A DNA stretch of 64,000 bases from Curvibacter soli (lineage in GTDB: Bacteria > Pseudomonadota > Gammaproteobacteria > Burkholderiales > Burkholderiaceae_C), in assembly GCF_029211125.1 (NCBI RefSeq), contig NZ_JARGEN010000026.1, forward strand, positions 99,639 to 163,638. Direction: 5' to 3'. The translations under genes were made by a program, and so were the position numbers. Positions 24,444-36,000 of this stretch are shown piece by piece. How positions within the stretch are numbered: position 1 is the first letter of the stretch; every line of letters begins with the position of its first letter. The notes under the pieces were generated by a model that saw nothing but the letters and a program-made list of their open reading frames with translations, searched no databases and was not told the origin of the DNA.

Positions 24444-24997
24444 ACGACACGCTACCCGGCATGCCGTTCACGGACGAGGACGCGATCTTCTTCTGCCGCG
24501 GCGAGTTCAGCGCGCCCATCATCGCCGCCGCTGCCGAATCGCTCAAAGCCCGGCTGGAGGCCGAAGGCGTTTCGGGCGCGGCGCGGCGCCGGCTGTTCTC
24601 CACCTTCGTGGAAATGGCGCAGAACGTACTCCACTACGCAGCCGAAGTACCGCTGCCCCATGGCGCACCGGGCAAGACCGGCGCCATCGCCATCACACGG
24701 ACCCCGGCGTACTACGCGATCGACTGCGTCAACCATGTACGGTCGGACTTCGTGCCGCGACTGAGTGCCAAGCTCGACGCGCTGCGACAGATGAGCCTGG
24801 AAGACATCAAGCGCTCCTACCGCATGCAACTGCACAACATCGACCACGCCGACGACGACCCCATCAGCCGCGGCGCCGGCCTGGGGCTGCTGACCATCGC
24901 GCGCGACAGCACGCAGCCGCTGGAATATGCGTTCTCCCCTTGCGGAGATGCGCATACGCCGGACGTCCTGCTGTTTCGCATGCGCGCCTGCATCTAG
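24440..24997 (+). CDS. siaB: SiaB family protein kinase
   Basis: A 185-aa GHKL-like protein (DUF6272/SiaB). Visible motifs are RLFSTFVEMAQNVLHYA, an N-box-like segment, and SRGAGLGLLTIARDS, the glycine-rich ATP-lid. SiaB is the kinase that phosphorylates SiaC, opposing SiaA. The ATG overlaps the stop of siaA by 4 bp (ATGA), indicating translational coupling and near-equal expression of kinase and phosphatase. Confidence 0.82.
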   Translation: MNDTLPGMPFTDEDAIFFCRGEFSAPIIAAAAESLKARLEAEGVSGAARRRLFSTFVEMAQNVLHYAAEVPLPHGAPGKTGAIAITRTPAYYAIDCVNHVRSDFVPRLSAKLDALRQMSLEDIKRSYRMQLHNIDHADDDPISRGAGLGLLTIARDSTQPLEYAFSPCGDAHTPDVLLFRMRACI

Positions 24998-25038
24998 GAC
25001 GTTTCATTTCTCATTCCACCCGTACCGGAGGCCCATTC

Positions 25039-25425
25039 ATGCAAGACCTGAGAGCCGAGCGCACCACCGTCACGCCCGAGGTGCTGTTCGCCCCTACCGA
25101 GCGCAGGCTCGTAATGCAGGGCGAGTGCTACCCCGAAAACCCATTGCCATTCTTCAACCCGATCCTCGCCGCTCTGCGGCAGTATTTCGAGGTCCAGAAA
25201 CCCAGCAGCTTCGCGGCCGAGATGCGCCTGCAATACGTCAACAGCGCATCCACCATGGGCCTGCGTTCGCTATTCGCACTGCTCGATGAGGCGGGTGAAC
25301 AGGGCGCGGATGTACGCGTGCTGTGGGCCTACGACGCCGAGGATGACGCCATCGAGGAGCTGGGTATCGACCTCGTGGAAGACTTCCACAACCTGCAACT
25401 CGAACGCCAGCCCTACGAGTCCTGA
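25039..25425 (+). CDS. siaC: SiaC family (DUF1987) regulatory protein
   Basis: A 128-aa DUF1987 protein: TPEVLFAPTERRLVMQGECY, PENPLPFFNPILAALRQYF, the phosphoacceptor region LQYVNSASTMGLRSLFALL with a conserved Ser/Thr cluster, and a C-terminal acidic helix. In Pseudomonas, unphosphorylated SiaC binds and activates the diguanylate cyclase SiaD; SiaA and SiaB set its phosphorylation. No siaD is in the window; the next gene converges. GGAGG lies 6-7 nt upstream of the ATG. Confidence 0.85.
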   Translation: MQDLRAERTTVTPEVLFAPTERRLVMQGECYPENPLPFFNPILAALRQYFEVQKPSSFAAEMRLQYVNSASTMGLRSLFALLDEAGEQGADVRVLWAYDAEDDAIEELGIDLVEDFHNLQLERQPYES

Positions 25426-26159
25426 GCGTCCAGCAGGCGCGCGACCCCGGCTTGCAAGTCCTGCGCCCATTGCCGCCGGTCGCGTCCGGCGGCGCGTTGC
25501 GGCTCGCCGAAGCTGACGACCGCCACCAGCGGGGGCGCGCACAAGGTGCGCCATACCGAGCCGATCAGCCAGTCATCCCCCACGTAGCGCGGCGCGAACG
25601 ACTGCGCGCCCGACGCCTTGTCGATGAAGCGCAGCGCCACGGGCTGCACTGGGACATCGGCGACGATGGCAGCCTGCAGCAGGTTTGCGTGGAAGGAAAG
25701 CAAGGCGCGACCATCGCCCGTCGTGCCTTCGGGAAACACGGCCAGCACGTCGCCCGCGCGCAGGCTATGCGCCATGCCATGCACCACGCGCATGGCGTCG
25801 CGCCGGGATTCGCGCTCGATGTAGAGCGAGCCGGCAGCGTTGGCCAGTGTGCGGATCACGGGCCAGCGGGCCACGTCGGCCTTGGAGACAAAGCGGCAGT
25901 ACCGTGCCGCATGCATGACGGGAATGTCGAGCCACGAGATGTGGTTGGCCGCCAGCAGCATTGGCCCGCGCAGCGGCGGCTGGCCGCGCACCGCCAGCGA
26001 AATGCCCATGCAAGGCAGCAACGCCAGCGCCCATGCCTGTACGCGCGCCTGGCGCTGCTCCAGCGGCATACGCTGAAACCGCAGCGCAATGGTGCCGATG
26101 CCGCAGCCGACATGCCAGACGATGCGCACCAAGCGCCAGCAGGCGATGGCGTAACGCAT
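25413..26159 (-). CDS. Lysophospholipid acyltransferase family protein
   Basis: A 248-aa PlsC-type acyltransferase. Motif I is ANHISWLDI (NHxSxxD variant of HX4D), motif III is VFPEGTTGDG, and RFVSKADVARWPVIRTL lies between. It has an N-terminal hydrophobic stretch. It probably acylates lysophosphatidic acid or another lysolipid at the inner membrane. It begins 26 bp after the pyrC' stop and its stop overlaps convergent siaC by 13 bp. A GTG at 26192 would give a slightly longer form overlapping pyrC'. Confidence 0.88.
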   Translation of the reverse strand: MRYAIACWRLVRIVWHVGCGIGTIALRFQRMPLEQRQARVQAWALALLPCMGISLAVRGQPPLRGPMLLAANHISWLDIPVMHAARYCRFVSKADVARWPVIRTLANAAGSLYIERESRRDAMRVVHGMAHSLRAGDVLAVFPEGTTGDGRALLSFHANLLQAAIVADVPVQPVALRFIDKASGAQSFAPRYVGDDWLIGSVWRTLCAPPLVAVVSFGEPQRAAGRDRRQWAQDLQAGVARLLDAQDS

Positions 26160-26184
26160 CTGTTGCAGCGCCCCCGCTCTGTGC

Positions 26185-27480
26185 TCAGCCACGCTGGAAC
26201 GCAAGCTGGCCGCCGACCCAGGTGTAGCGCACCCGGCCAGGCAACTCGTAGCCCGCGTAGGGCGTGTACTTGCCCTGGCTGGCCAGGGCATCGGCGTTGA
26301 CCGTCCATGCTGCAGCCGGGTCGAACACGCAAAGATCGGCCACGCCGCCCTCGACGATGCGCCCCACGCTGGCCTGCAGCGTGCCGAGCGCATTTCCCAG
26401 CACGCGGGCCGGCTCGGCACTGACGACCGCAAGCGCGCGCGCCAGCGGCACGTTGCCGTCGCGCGACCATTTCAGCGCCAAACTCAGCAGCAGTTCCAGG
26501 CCGGTGGCACCGGGCTCGGCCTCGGCGAAAGGCAGCATCTTGGCATCTTCGTCAACGGGTGCGTGGTCGGACACCAGCGCGTCGATGGTGCCATCGGCCA
26601 GACCCGCGCCGATGGCGTCGCGGTCGCGCTGTTGGCGCAGTGGGGGTGACAGGCGCGCACGGCTGTCGAAATAGCCGATGTCGGTGTCGGCCAGATGCAG
26701 CGAGTTGATGTTCACGTCACAGGTCACGGGCAGGCCCTGCGCCTTGGCCTGGCGCACCAGTTCCACGCCGGCGGCGCTGGACAGGCGGCACAGGTGCACG
26801 CGCGCGCCGGTCATCTTCTGCACTTCGAAGATGGTGTGCAGGGCGATGGTTTCCGCCGCCACGGGAACGCCCGACAGTCCCAGCCGCGTAGCCAGCGCGC
26901 CGCTGGCCGCGACGCCCTGGCCCAGGTAAGGGTCCAGCGGCCTGAGCCACACCGTATAGCCGAAGGTGGCCGCGTACTGCAGCGCGCGCTGCATCACCTG
27001 CGTGTTCATGAGCGGCACGTCGGCCTGGCCGAAGCCGATGCAGCCGGCTTCGGTCAGCTCGGCCATCTCGGTCAGCACTTCGCCCGCCAGGTCACGCGTC
27101 AGCGCGCCCAGGGGGAAGAGCCGGGCCTCGTGCAGTTTTTCGGCGCGGAACTTGAGCATTTCCACCAAACCCGGCTCGTCGAGCACGGGGTCGGTGTCGG
27201 GCAGGCAGACGAGGCTGGTGACACCGCCGGCGACTGCGGCATGCATCTCGGATTCGAGCATGCCTTCATGCTCGTGGCCGGGCTCGCGCAGGCGCGAAGC
27301 CAGATCCACCAAGCCTGGCACGACGATACAGCCCGTCGCATCCACGGTCTTGCTGGGGGCAAAACCCTCGGGCACATGGCCGATGCCGATGATGCGCCCC
27401 GCAGCGATGGCGATGTCGCACACGCCGTTGCGGCCCGATGCCGGGTCGATGACGCGGCCGTTCTGGATCAGAGTCTTCAT
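26185..27480 (-). CDS. pyrX: Dihydroorotase-like protein lacking zinc ligands (PyrC' type)
   Basis: A 431-aa dihydroorotase homologue with the overall amidohydrolase fold (VDATGCIVVPGLVDL, ALVSDHAPVDEDAK, GTLQASVGRIVEGG) but without the catalytic metal site. The normal D-x-H-x-H-x-R-x-P-G is DLASRLREPG, and the late DHAPH is DHAPV. Such inactive PyrC' proteins, known from Pseudomonas, form part of the aspartate carbamoyltransferase holoenzyme with PyrB, encoded immediately upstream here. An active dihydroorotase should be encoded elsewhere in the genome. Confidence 0.9.
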   Translation of the reverse strand: MKTLIQNGRVIDPASGRNGVCDIAIAAGRIIGIGHVPEGFAPSKTVDATGCIVVPGLVDLASRLREPGHEHEGMLESEMHAAVAGGVTSLVCLPDTDPVLDEPGLVEMLKFRAEKLHEARLFPLGALTRDLAGEVLTEMAELTEAGCIGFGQADVPLMNTQVMQRALQYAATFGYTVWLRPLDPYLGQGVAASGALATRLGLSGVPVAAETIALHTIFEVQKMTGARVHLCRLSSAAGVELVRQAKAQGLPVTCDVNINSLHLADTDIGYFDSRARLSPPLRQQRDRDAIGAGLADGTIDALVSDHAPVDEDAKMLPFAEAEPGATGLELLLSLALKWSRDGNVPLARALAVVSAEPARVLGNALGTLQASVGRIVEGGVADLCVFDPAAAWTVNADALASQGKYTPYAGYELPGRVRYTWVGGQLAFQRG

Positions 27481-27499
27481 GCTGTTGCCACCCTTGCCG

Positions 27500-28468
27500 T
27501 CACGCCTCGTTGCCCGCCACGATGGACATCACGGCCATGCGCACCGCGATGCCGAACGTGACCTGGGGCAGGATCACGCTCTGCTTGCCGTCAACCACGG
27601 TGGAATCGATCTCCACCCCGCGGTTGATCGGCCCGGGATGCATGACGATGGCATCGGGCTTGGCCCAGCGCAGCTTCTCAGGGGTGAGGCCGAAGCTCTT
27701 GAAGAACTCCTGGCTCGACGGCAGCAGCGCACCGCTCATGCGCTCGTTCTGCAGGCGCAGGGTGATGACCACATCGCAGTCCCTGATGCCCTCCTCCAGC
27801 GTGTGGAACACACGCACGCCCATCGCGGCCAGATCCGCGGGCACGAGCGTCTTGGGGCCGACCACGCGCACCTCGGCGCAGCCCAGCGTGGTGAGGGCAT
27901 GGATGTCGGAGCGCGCAACGCGCGAATGCAGCACATCGCCCACGATGGCGACGGTGAGATTGCTGAAGTCCCGCTTGTAGTGGCGGATCGTGTACATGTC
28001 CAACAACCCCTGCGTGGGGTGGGCATGGCGGCCATCGCCGGCGTTGACCACGTGCACGTGCGGCGCGACGTGCTGGGCGATCAGGTAAGGGGCACCCGAC
28101 TCACTGTGGCGCACCACGAAGATGTCTGCGGCCATGGCCGAGAGGTTGGCGATGGTGTCGAGCAGCGTTTCCCCCTTGGCCGTCGAGGAACGCGCGATGT
28201 CGAGGTTGATGACATCGGCGGACAGGCGCTTGGCCGCGATCTCGAAGGTCGTGCGGGTGCGCGTGGAGTTCTCGAAGAACAGGTTGAAGACGCTCTTGCC
28301 GCGCAGCAACGGTACTTTCTTGACCTCGCGGTCGTTCACGCTCACGAAGTTCGCCGCGGTGTCGAGGATGTGCGTGATGGTGTCGCGCGGCAGGCCCTCG
28401 GTGGAGAGCAGATGGATCAGCTCGCCGTTCCCGTTGAGCTGGGGGTTGTGCCGCTGGCGCATGCTCAT
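27500..28468 (-). CDS. pyrB: Aspartate carbamoyltransferase catalytic subunit
   Basis: A 322-aa ATCase catalytic chain: carbamoyl-phosphate motif [13 protein letters not shown], aspartate-site region [35 protein letters not shown], and [12 protein letters not shown]. It condenses carbamoyl phosphate and aspartate, the first committed pyrimidine step. No pyrI regulatory subunit is present; instead pyrC' follows by 19 bp, as in Pseudomonas-type class A ATCase. Its ATG overlaps the pyrR stop (ATGA). Confidence 0.96.
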   Translation of the reverse strand: MSMRQRHNPQLNGNGELIHLLSTEGLPRDTITHILDTAANFVSVNDREVKKVPLLRGKSVFNLFFENSTRTRTTFEIAAKRLSADVINLDIARSSTAKGETLLDTIANLSAMAADIFVVRHSESGAPYLIAQHVAPHVHVVNAGDGRHAHPTQGLLDMYTIRHYKRDFSNLTVAIVGDVLHSRVARSDIHALTTLGCAEVRVVGPKTLVPADLAAMGVRVFHTLEEGIRDCDVVITLRLQNERMSGALLPSSQEFFKSFGLTPEKLRWAKPDAIVMHPGPINRGVEIDSTVVDGKQSVILPQVTFGIAVRMAVMSIVAGNEA

Positions 28469-28986
28469 TGGCCCTCCACACGGAAGCTGAAACTGCCACC
28501 CGCGTCGCGGGCCAGCGCCAGTTGTTGTGCCGCAGGCAGGGCCACGCGCGCGGCGGCGAAGTCCGCAGCCACGGGCAGTTCGCGCCCGCCCCGGTCCACC
28601 AGCACGGCCAGGCGCACGCTGGCGGGGCGCCCGAAATCGAACAGTTCGTTGAGTACCGCCCGGATGGTGCGCCCGGTATAGAGCACGTCGTCGAGCAGCA
28701 GGATGTCGGCGCCATTCACATCGAACGACAGGCGGGTCTGCGCAGCGACCGCCATGCCGCGCTGGGCAAAGTCGTCGCGGTGCAGGGCCGACGACAGGAT
28801 GCCGGGTGCGTCCTGCAAGCCCAGGTCCTGGCGCAGGCGCTCGGCCAGCCATGCACCGCCCGATGCGATGCCGGCCAGCCGCGTCCCGGCGGACAGCATG
28901 GGCCGCACGCCGCGCAGCAGTTCGCGGTACAGCGCTTCCGCGTCCAGCACCAGACTGCTGGCGCGGGCAGCCGGGGGGGTGTTCAT
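28465..28986 (-). CDS. pyrR: PyrR: uracil phosphoribosyltransferase / pyr operon regulator
   Basis: A 173-aa PyrR protein with the PRPP loop [16 protein letters not shown], the [13 protein letters not shown] hood and [12 protein letters not shown]. In other bacteria PyrR binds pyr mRNA or acts as a weak uracil phosphoribosyltransferase. Here it heads the pyrR-pyrB-pyrC' run and overlaps both neighbours by 4 bp (ruvX stop and pyrB start). No PyrR-binding leader is visible upstream, since the gene starts inside the ruvX end, so an RNA-attenuation role for this operon is doubtful. Confidence 0.92.
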   Translation of the reverse strand: MNTPPAARASSLVLDAEALYRELLRGVRPMLSAGTRLAGIASGGAWLAERLRQDLGLQDAPGILSSALHRDDFAQRGMAVAAQTRLSFDVNGADILLLDDVLYTGRTIRAVLNELFDFGRPASVRLAVLVDRGGRELPVAADFAAARVALPAAQQLALARDAGGSFSFRVEGQ

Positions 28987-29402
28987 GCAAGACTCCTCAA
29001 AAACTGCTCCAGGATGATGCAGGCCGATGCGGCGTCGGCATCCTGCGCGCCGGCGGCCAGGGCCTCGGTGGTGCTGTAGCGCTCGTCGACCTCGAAAACC
29101 GGCAGACCGAAGCGCCCTTGCAACTGGCGCGCGAAACGGCGCGCACGGCGCGTGTTGTCGTGGCTTGCACCGTCGGGATGGAAGGGAATGCCCACGACAA
29201 GCGCATCGGGCTGCCATTCGCGGATTCGGACTGCGACCTGCGCGAGACGCTGGTCACCTTCGGCCCGGATGGTGGGCTGCGGCGTGGCAGCGCCCAGCAG
29301 CCTGCTGCCCATGGCCACGCCCGTGCGCTTCAGGCCGAAATCGAAAGCCAGAAAAGATTGAAGGTGCGCGGGAGGGGATGACTGGAAGGTCTCCGTGCTC
29401 AT
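28983..29402 (-). CDS. ruvX: Holliday junction resolvase-like YqgF/RuvX
   Basis: A 139-aa RNase H-fold protein: [15 protein letters not shown] with the first catalytic Asp, [21 protein letters not shown], and [15 protein letters not shown] with the last acidic residue. YqgF proteins function in 16S rRNA 5' maturation and were proposed as resolvases. Four-base ATGA overlaps join it to yqgE upstream and pyrR downstream. Confidence 0.93.
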   Translation of the reverse strand: MSTETFQSSPPAHLQSFLAFDFGLKRTGVAMGSRLLGAATPQPTIRAEGDQRLAQVAVRIREWQPDALVVGIPFHPDGASHDNTRRARRFARQLQGRFGLPVFEVDERYSTTEALAAGAQDADAASACIILEQFLRSLA

Positions 29403-30004
29403 GCACGCCCCGCCGCCGGAGACAGCGTCCAGGCCTGCAGGCCCAGCAGCGACAGCGCGCGGTCGTAGCGCTGGCCAACGGGCGTGTCGAAGATCACAGT
29501 CGGGTCGGCGCCCACGGTCAGCCAGCTATTTTCAGCCAGTTCGGTTTCAAGCTGCCCCTCACCCCATGCGGCGTATCCGAGGGTGATGAGCACGCGGCGC
29601 GGCCCGGCGCCTGTGGACAGCGCCTCCAACACGTCCTTGGAAGTGGTCATTTCGAGGCCGCCCGGGATGGTCATGGTGGAAGCGTAGGCGGATTCGTCCG
29701 CCGCCGCATTCTCGCCCTCCACGGGCATCGGCTCGTGCAGGACGAAACCACGCTCGGTTTGCACCGGGCCGCCCCGGAAAACAGGCACTTCGGTCAAATC
29801 CTTGCGACGCAGCGACAGATCGACCTTGTCGAAGAGATTTTTCAGGTTGATGTCGCTGGGCTTGTTGATGACAAGACCCAGCGCACCGCGCTCGCTGTGC
29901 TCGCAAAGGTACACGACGCTGCGGGCAAAGGCTTCGTCCTCCAGCCCGGGCATCGCGATCAGGAAGTGATTCGTTAGGTTGATGGGGGCAGAGTCGGCGA
30001 CCAT
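29399..30004 (-). CDS. YqgE/AlgH family protein (UPF0301)
   Basis: A 201-aa AlgH/YqgE protein: LTNHFLIAMPGLEDEAFARS at the start, VYLCEHSERGALGLVINKP, FRGGPVQTERGFVLHE, and ITLGYAAWGEGQLETEL near the end. The family is conserved next to ruvX and pyrBR in proteobacteria; AlgH was linked to alginate regulation in Pseudomonas but its biochemistry is unsettled. It is the first gene of a six-gene minus-strand run to the acyltransferase. Confidence 0.93.
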   Translation of the reverse strand: MVADSAPINLTNHFLIAMPGLEDEAFARSVVYLCEHSERGALGLVINKPSDINLKNLFDKVDLSLRRKDLTEVPVFRGGPVQTERGFVLHEPMPVEGENAAADESAYASTMTIPGGLEMTTSKDVLEALSTGAGPRRVLITLGYAAWGEGQLETELAENSWLTVGADPTVIFDTPVGQRYDRALSLLGLQAWTLSPAAGRA

Positions 30005-30052
30005 TGCGCCATTTTAGCGGCGATCGCAGCCCCCCAGCTTTCGACCTGTGGC

Positions 30053-33000
30053 TCAGGCCGGCACGGCATCCGCCACGGCATACCGCCGCACGAGGCTCAG
30101 CAGCTCCTCTTCGGAGTAGGGCTTGCCCAGATAGTGGTTGACACCGAGCTCCATCGCATGCTCGCGGTGCTTTTCAGCAATGCGCGAGGTGATCATGATG
30201 ATCGGCAGCTCCCGCAGCGCGGCATCGGCGCGGATATTGCGTGCTAGGTCGAAGCCATCCATGCGCGGCATTTCGATGTCGGACAACACCACCGTCGGGC
30301 GTTCGCCCTGCAGCCGCTCCAGCGCCTGCAGCCCATCGGCGGCAAGCACCACGCGGTAGCCTTCGCGCTGCAGCAGGCGCTGGGTCACGCGGCGCACGGT
30401 AATGGAATCGTCCACCACCAGCACAAGCGGCACCTGGCTTGGTGCATTGGCCGTGGCCTGCAGCTGCGGCGGCGCATCGACGTCAGGAACGGCCGCCATG
30501 GCGGCGGCGGAGAGGTCGCGCACCTGGTCACCGTACACAGTGGCCAGTGCCACCGGGTTGTAGATCAGTACCACCGCACCCGAGGCCAGCACCGACATGC
30601 CGGCCATGCCAGGCAGGCGCGACATCTGCGGGCCGAGGTTCTTCACCACGACTTCCTGGTTGCCCAGCACTTCGTCCACGTGCAAGGCGATGCGCTGCGC
30701 CGCGCTGCGCACGATCACCACGGGATGCGTTTTGGCCGGCGGCTCGGCGCTGCGCAGCGAAGCCTGCAGCAGTGCGCCGCACCAGAAAAACGGCAAGGCA
30801 TCGCCATTGAAGTCGAAATGGCCCGACTGGTATGCACGCGCAAGGTCCGCCGCCGGCACACGCCGCACGATCTCGACGACGTTGGCCGGAACACCCAGCG
30901 TCAATGCGCCAGCCCGCAGCATGACAACCTGCGTCACCGCCGTGGTCAGCGGCAGCACCATCTTGAACGAGGTGCCGCGGCCAAGCTGCGATGTGGTCTC
31001 GATGCGCCCACCGAGCGCCTGCACTTCCGAGCGCACCACGTCCATGCCGATGCCGCGACCGGCAAGGCCGGTGACCTCCGTCGCCGTGGAGAAGCCGGGC
31101 ATGAAGATCATCTCGGCCGCGCTCGCGTCGTCGAGCACGGCATCGGCAGCAACCAACCCCTGCTCCACCGCCTTGTCGCGGATGCGTGCGAAATTCAGCC
31201 CTGCGCCATCGTCGCCGAACGTAACCGAAACGTCGTTGCCTTCCTGGTGGACACCCACGGTGATGGTACCGACGCCGGACTTGCCTGCGGCCTGGCGCTG
31301 CTGAGGGTCTTCAATGCCATGCACCACCGCATTGCGCAGCAAGTGCTCGAAGGCCGGCGTCATGCGGTCCAGCACACCGCGATCCATCTCGATCGAACCA
31401 CCCGTTATGTCGAGCTTGATCTGCTTGCCCGTTTCCTTGGACGCCTGGCGCACCACGGCGTACAGCCGCTCGGAGATGCCCTCGAATTCGACCATGCGCG
31501 TGCGCAGCAGGTCGCGCTGCAACTCGCGGGCCTGGCGGCCTTGCGCGACGAGGTCGTCTTCGGCACCTTCCATCGTGCGCTGCAGGTTGCGTTGCACGGT
31601 CGCCACGTCGTTGACCGACTCGGCCATCATGCGCGTCAGTTCCTGCACGCGCGTGAACCGGTCGAACTCCAGCGGGTCGAAGCCGGCGGCGGAATCCTTG
31701 GCCTGGGCCAGCCGCGACTGCATCTGCGACTCGGCCTGCAGTTCGATATCGCGCAGTTGCTGGCGCAAGCGGTCCAGGTTGCCCGTGAGGTCGGTGAGCG
31801 AGCCGCGCAACTGGCCCAGGCGCGACTCCAGCCGCGACCGCGTTATCATCACCTCGCCAGCTTGGTTGACCAGCCGCTCCAGCAATTGCGAACGCACGCG
31901 CACCGACTGGCTGCCCGCGGCACGCAGCGGCGAAGGCGCCTGCATGTTGAACGTGGCTGCTGGACGGATGACCGGCATGGCGGGCGCTGGAGCCGCAGCC
32001 ACAGCCGGCAGCGCTTCCACGGGCTGCTCCGGCCCGCTCTCCGGCAGAGCCTGCGCCACGGCGGGCGTTTGTGCTGCACCATCGGCTTCCGCTTCAGCCT
32101 GCGTGCTGATGGCGCGCAGCGCGTCGAAATTGGCCTGCAGCGCGTCGAAGCTCGCCAGCAGAGGCTCGACATCGGCGGAATGCACGTTTTCGGAGCCGAT
32201 CTGCTCGATCGCGGATTCGAGGCGGTGCGCCATTTCGCCCAGGCGCAGCGCCCCAGCCAGGCGCGAACTGCCCTTGAGCGTATGCAGGGCGCGCAGGACC
32301 TCGCTGCGGGCGTCCGTATGATCGGGCCTATCCGCCCACTGGCGCAGCGCGCCGCCCACGTGCGGCAACAATTCGATGGCCTCTTCCTCGAAGATGGGGA
32401 AAAGGTCGGGATCGATGACGTCCATCACATCGATGTCGTCATCGATGTCGGATGTGGCAGTCACGGCGCGCGCGATGGCATCTTCCATGCGCTGGTTGGC
32501 ATCGACGAAGCCCTGCGGCTGCGGGGAATGGCTGTGGGCAGGCTCCACCAAGGGGGTGCTTGTGCTTTCCACCGGTATGGCCGGCACATCCTCCTGCACG
32601 AACGGCACCTGGGCCATATGGCCCCACCCCGAATCGTTCGGGGAAAGCTCTTCCGGCGAAAGGGTGCTGCCAATCTCGGTCGCCAGGATGTCGCGCAGGC
32701 CATTGAGAACCTCCGCGTCTGCATCCTTCAGGAAGCCGGCGGCGAACTGGTGCAGCAGCCTGCGGATATCCTCAGCCGCCGCGATGAATGCGCGCGCCTG
32801 GTCCGGCTGGCCGTGGGACTGCAACTGGACGTGCTGCAGTGCATGCTCCAGCAGCCGCGCCAGATCGGACAGGGCCAGGAAGCCCACAGTCGCCGAACTG
32901 CCTGCGAGCGAATGCGCCAGTGCCATCGGGGTATCGGACAGGGGCTCGTGCAGTTCGAGCGACCATTCGGCCAGCGCCGTCTGCAAGCGCCTCGACCACT

Positions 33001-36000
33001 CGTCGGCCTCGTTGAGGTAGACGTTGTACAGCGGGATGCCGATGCGCAGCGGCCCGATGACCTTGACCGACACTTCCCCCGCCTCAGACGCAGCATCGAG
33101 CGGCGAAACGGCCGAGTCGTCCGGCACTACTGCAACGGGTGCTTGCGCGATCGCTGGCAATGCATCCGGCACAGGCAGTGGTTGCCCATCGAATCCACCG
33201 GGCGCAACACCGTCGCCAAGAATCGCCGTGACATCCTCGGCGAAAACGTCTGCCGGGGCGATGCCCGGCCGATCGGTGGGTACTTCATCCGCCGGCACAG
33301 ACGCGAGGACCGACTCTTCGTCCGAAGAAGCTCCCTGCTCCTTTTCCAATGCGGCTTGCACATCGTTTTCGGCCAGGGCCGCCGCGAACTGGGAAAAATC
33401 GACTTCTTCTGCTTCTGCGAGCGACAGCAAGGGTTCCGCCGGCTGTTCCGCCTCCGCCGTACGGCCCACCATCTCGAGCAGAGGAGCTGCGTCCGTGGCC
33501 TCCCAGGCCATGCTTGCCGGCGCAGGCGTTTCTTCTGCGCTTGGCACCTGGGCTTCCTCGGAGGCATGGTCCAATTCAGCCAAAGGCGCAATATCCGTGG
33601 GTACCCACGGCTGGTCCTTCTCACCCCCATCCGCAGGCGCGGATTCAGCGATGGCATGTTGCTCCTCGACGGCATGGGTGCCGGCTGGAGAAATCTCGAT
33701 ATCGGTGATAGTGGCCACCGAGACCTCGGCCTGCGGCGTGGCCGGCGTCTGCAAGGCAACGGCGCGGCCTTCGAGACGCATGGCATCGGCCGCCGTGCGA
33801 AAGCCCTGCGCTTGCCATGCGGTGGCATTACCCGCCCCGATGTCATCGGCCCATTTGCCGAACGCCTGCAATGCGTCTTGCGACAATGCCAGCAGTTCGG
33901 GATACGCCGGCTTCTGTTGCGCCAGCCATGCATTGAGCACTTGCTCCAGGGCCCAGGCGGCTTCGCCAAATTCGGCGAGCCCCACCATGCGCGAGCTGCC
34001 CTTGAGCGTGTGGAAGGCACGGCGCAAGGTCGTTTGCTGGGTCAGGTCGCCCGGCTCGTCACGCAATGCGGCAACGGCGGACAACCCGCTTTCGACGACT
34101 TCGCGTGCTTCATCGAGGAATATCTGGAGCAGGTCGTCATCGTCGTCGCCGCCCTCATCGGCAGGCGGCGCAGCATCGACAACAGGAGCCGGCGCGGCGA
34201 CCGGCCCCGCGGCAACCGGCAGCGGTACGGTCGTCAATGGCTGCAGGTGCTCGGAGTCGAGCAGGTCGCGCACGATCTCGGGCAGTTGCGGCGCCTCGAG
34301 CATGACGGCGCGCTCCTCCACGTAGACGGTCGCCGCTTCGGTGGAATCGTACGTGCGCGCACGGGTACGGCCCATCAGGATGCGCAACTCGCCTGCGTCC
34401 TCGTCATAGACGAAGAGCTTGCGCGCCAGCACGCGCTGGTAGCTCAGCATGTCGATCAGAAAGCCCAGTGCTCCCAGGCTATTGCCGAGTTTTTCGAACA
34501 CTGCGTGGCGTGCCGCATCGTCGAGCGGCGGGTCGACCAGCAGGCGCTCCACGGACTCCCGCATGCGCATGACTGCCAGGGACGCCTGGTCCAGCCCCAG
34601 CACCGACAGCACGCCGCGCATCTGCGCGAGATGCCCCGGGGCCGGCATCAGCGCATCCTTGTCGGCGGGATTGCGGAAATACTGGTCCAGCGATTTTTCG
34701 GCTTCGGCCAGCGTGGCCCGCAGTTCATCGACGACGCTGCCCATGGTCTGGTGGTCGCTGATCCTGCGGTACAGCTCTTCCATCCACGGCTCCAGGGGCT
34801 CGGAATCGCCCCCCGCCGTCACGCGCTCCAGGCGCTGGGCCAAGCTGGCCGTGCGTTCAGCGATGCGGCCATCTCCGGCATCGAGATCCTCGAACGCTGC
34901 CTGCAGGTACAACACGGCGGTAGCGACCTCCATGGCAAGCGCTGGCGAAGGCGGTTCGCCCGAGCGCGTGGTCGTGTCGATGGCATGCATCAACGCGGTT
35001 GCAAGCCCCTCGCTGTCGGGCAGCAGCTTGCGCAGCGAGTCGCTGACCAGGCTGAACTGGTCCACCGCGGGCTTGAACTTGTTGCGGTCACCGCCCGCAA
35101 GCGCCGACCAGGTTTCGGTCGCGGCGGCAATGCGCTTGCGCGCCTGGACGAGGACCGCGGGGTCATAGCGTCCGAAGCGCATCACCTCGTAGTCCACGGG
35201 CGGGAACCGGTCCAGGGCGAACGTGGCCCGCACGGCATTCAGTGCCGGCGCAGGCGTGGCGGACTTGGCCTGCGCGCAAAAAAACAGCAAGTCCTGCAGC
35301 AGCCGGTCGGCGACACGCGTCTCGCCCCGAGCCAGCGCGGTGTACTGGAGCAGGACGCGCGACGCAACCCGCTTCACATAGACGTCGACGGGCACCAGGC
35401 CCAAGGCAATGGCTTCGAAGAAACCCGCGCTGATCTTCCAGAAAGTGCGAATCTGGCGCTCGGACTGCCCGCCAGCCAGCGCCAGACACATTGTGCTCAA
35501 TTCGCGCGCCGCAGCGGCATCGCCGGACTTGATGGTCTGGAGCAGCGCGCGGTCCAGCCGCGTGCGCGCATCCGTGTCGTAGACGGCCGGTCTTTCAGGC
35601 AGCGCGGTATTGGGCTCGCGAAAACGACGTTCCGCGGGCCACAGGTCGGCGGGATGCACGCTCGCCCCCCCGACCAGGGCCTGGACGTCGCGGTACTGCG
35701 GGAACAGCCCCACCGGCGACACCACCTTGCCGGCCAGCACCGCCGCCAGGTATTCGCTCAAGGCGAAGCTCGCGCGCTCGATGGCATTGGCGGCCTCGTC
35801 GCTGCAGGACTCGGGGCGCTGGACGAACTTCTGCACCGCCGCCTCCATGGCCTTCAGCACAACGGCGGGCGGCTCCATGCCGACCATCTCCAGCGCCCCG
35901 CTGGCCTGGTGCAACTGCTGCCGGGCGACGCGCAGCGCGCTGGCATCCAGCGCCGCGAGGTCGGAGCCACGGGCCAGTTCGGCATCGCGTACAAAACGCC

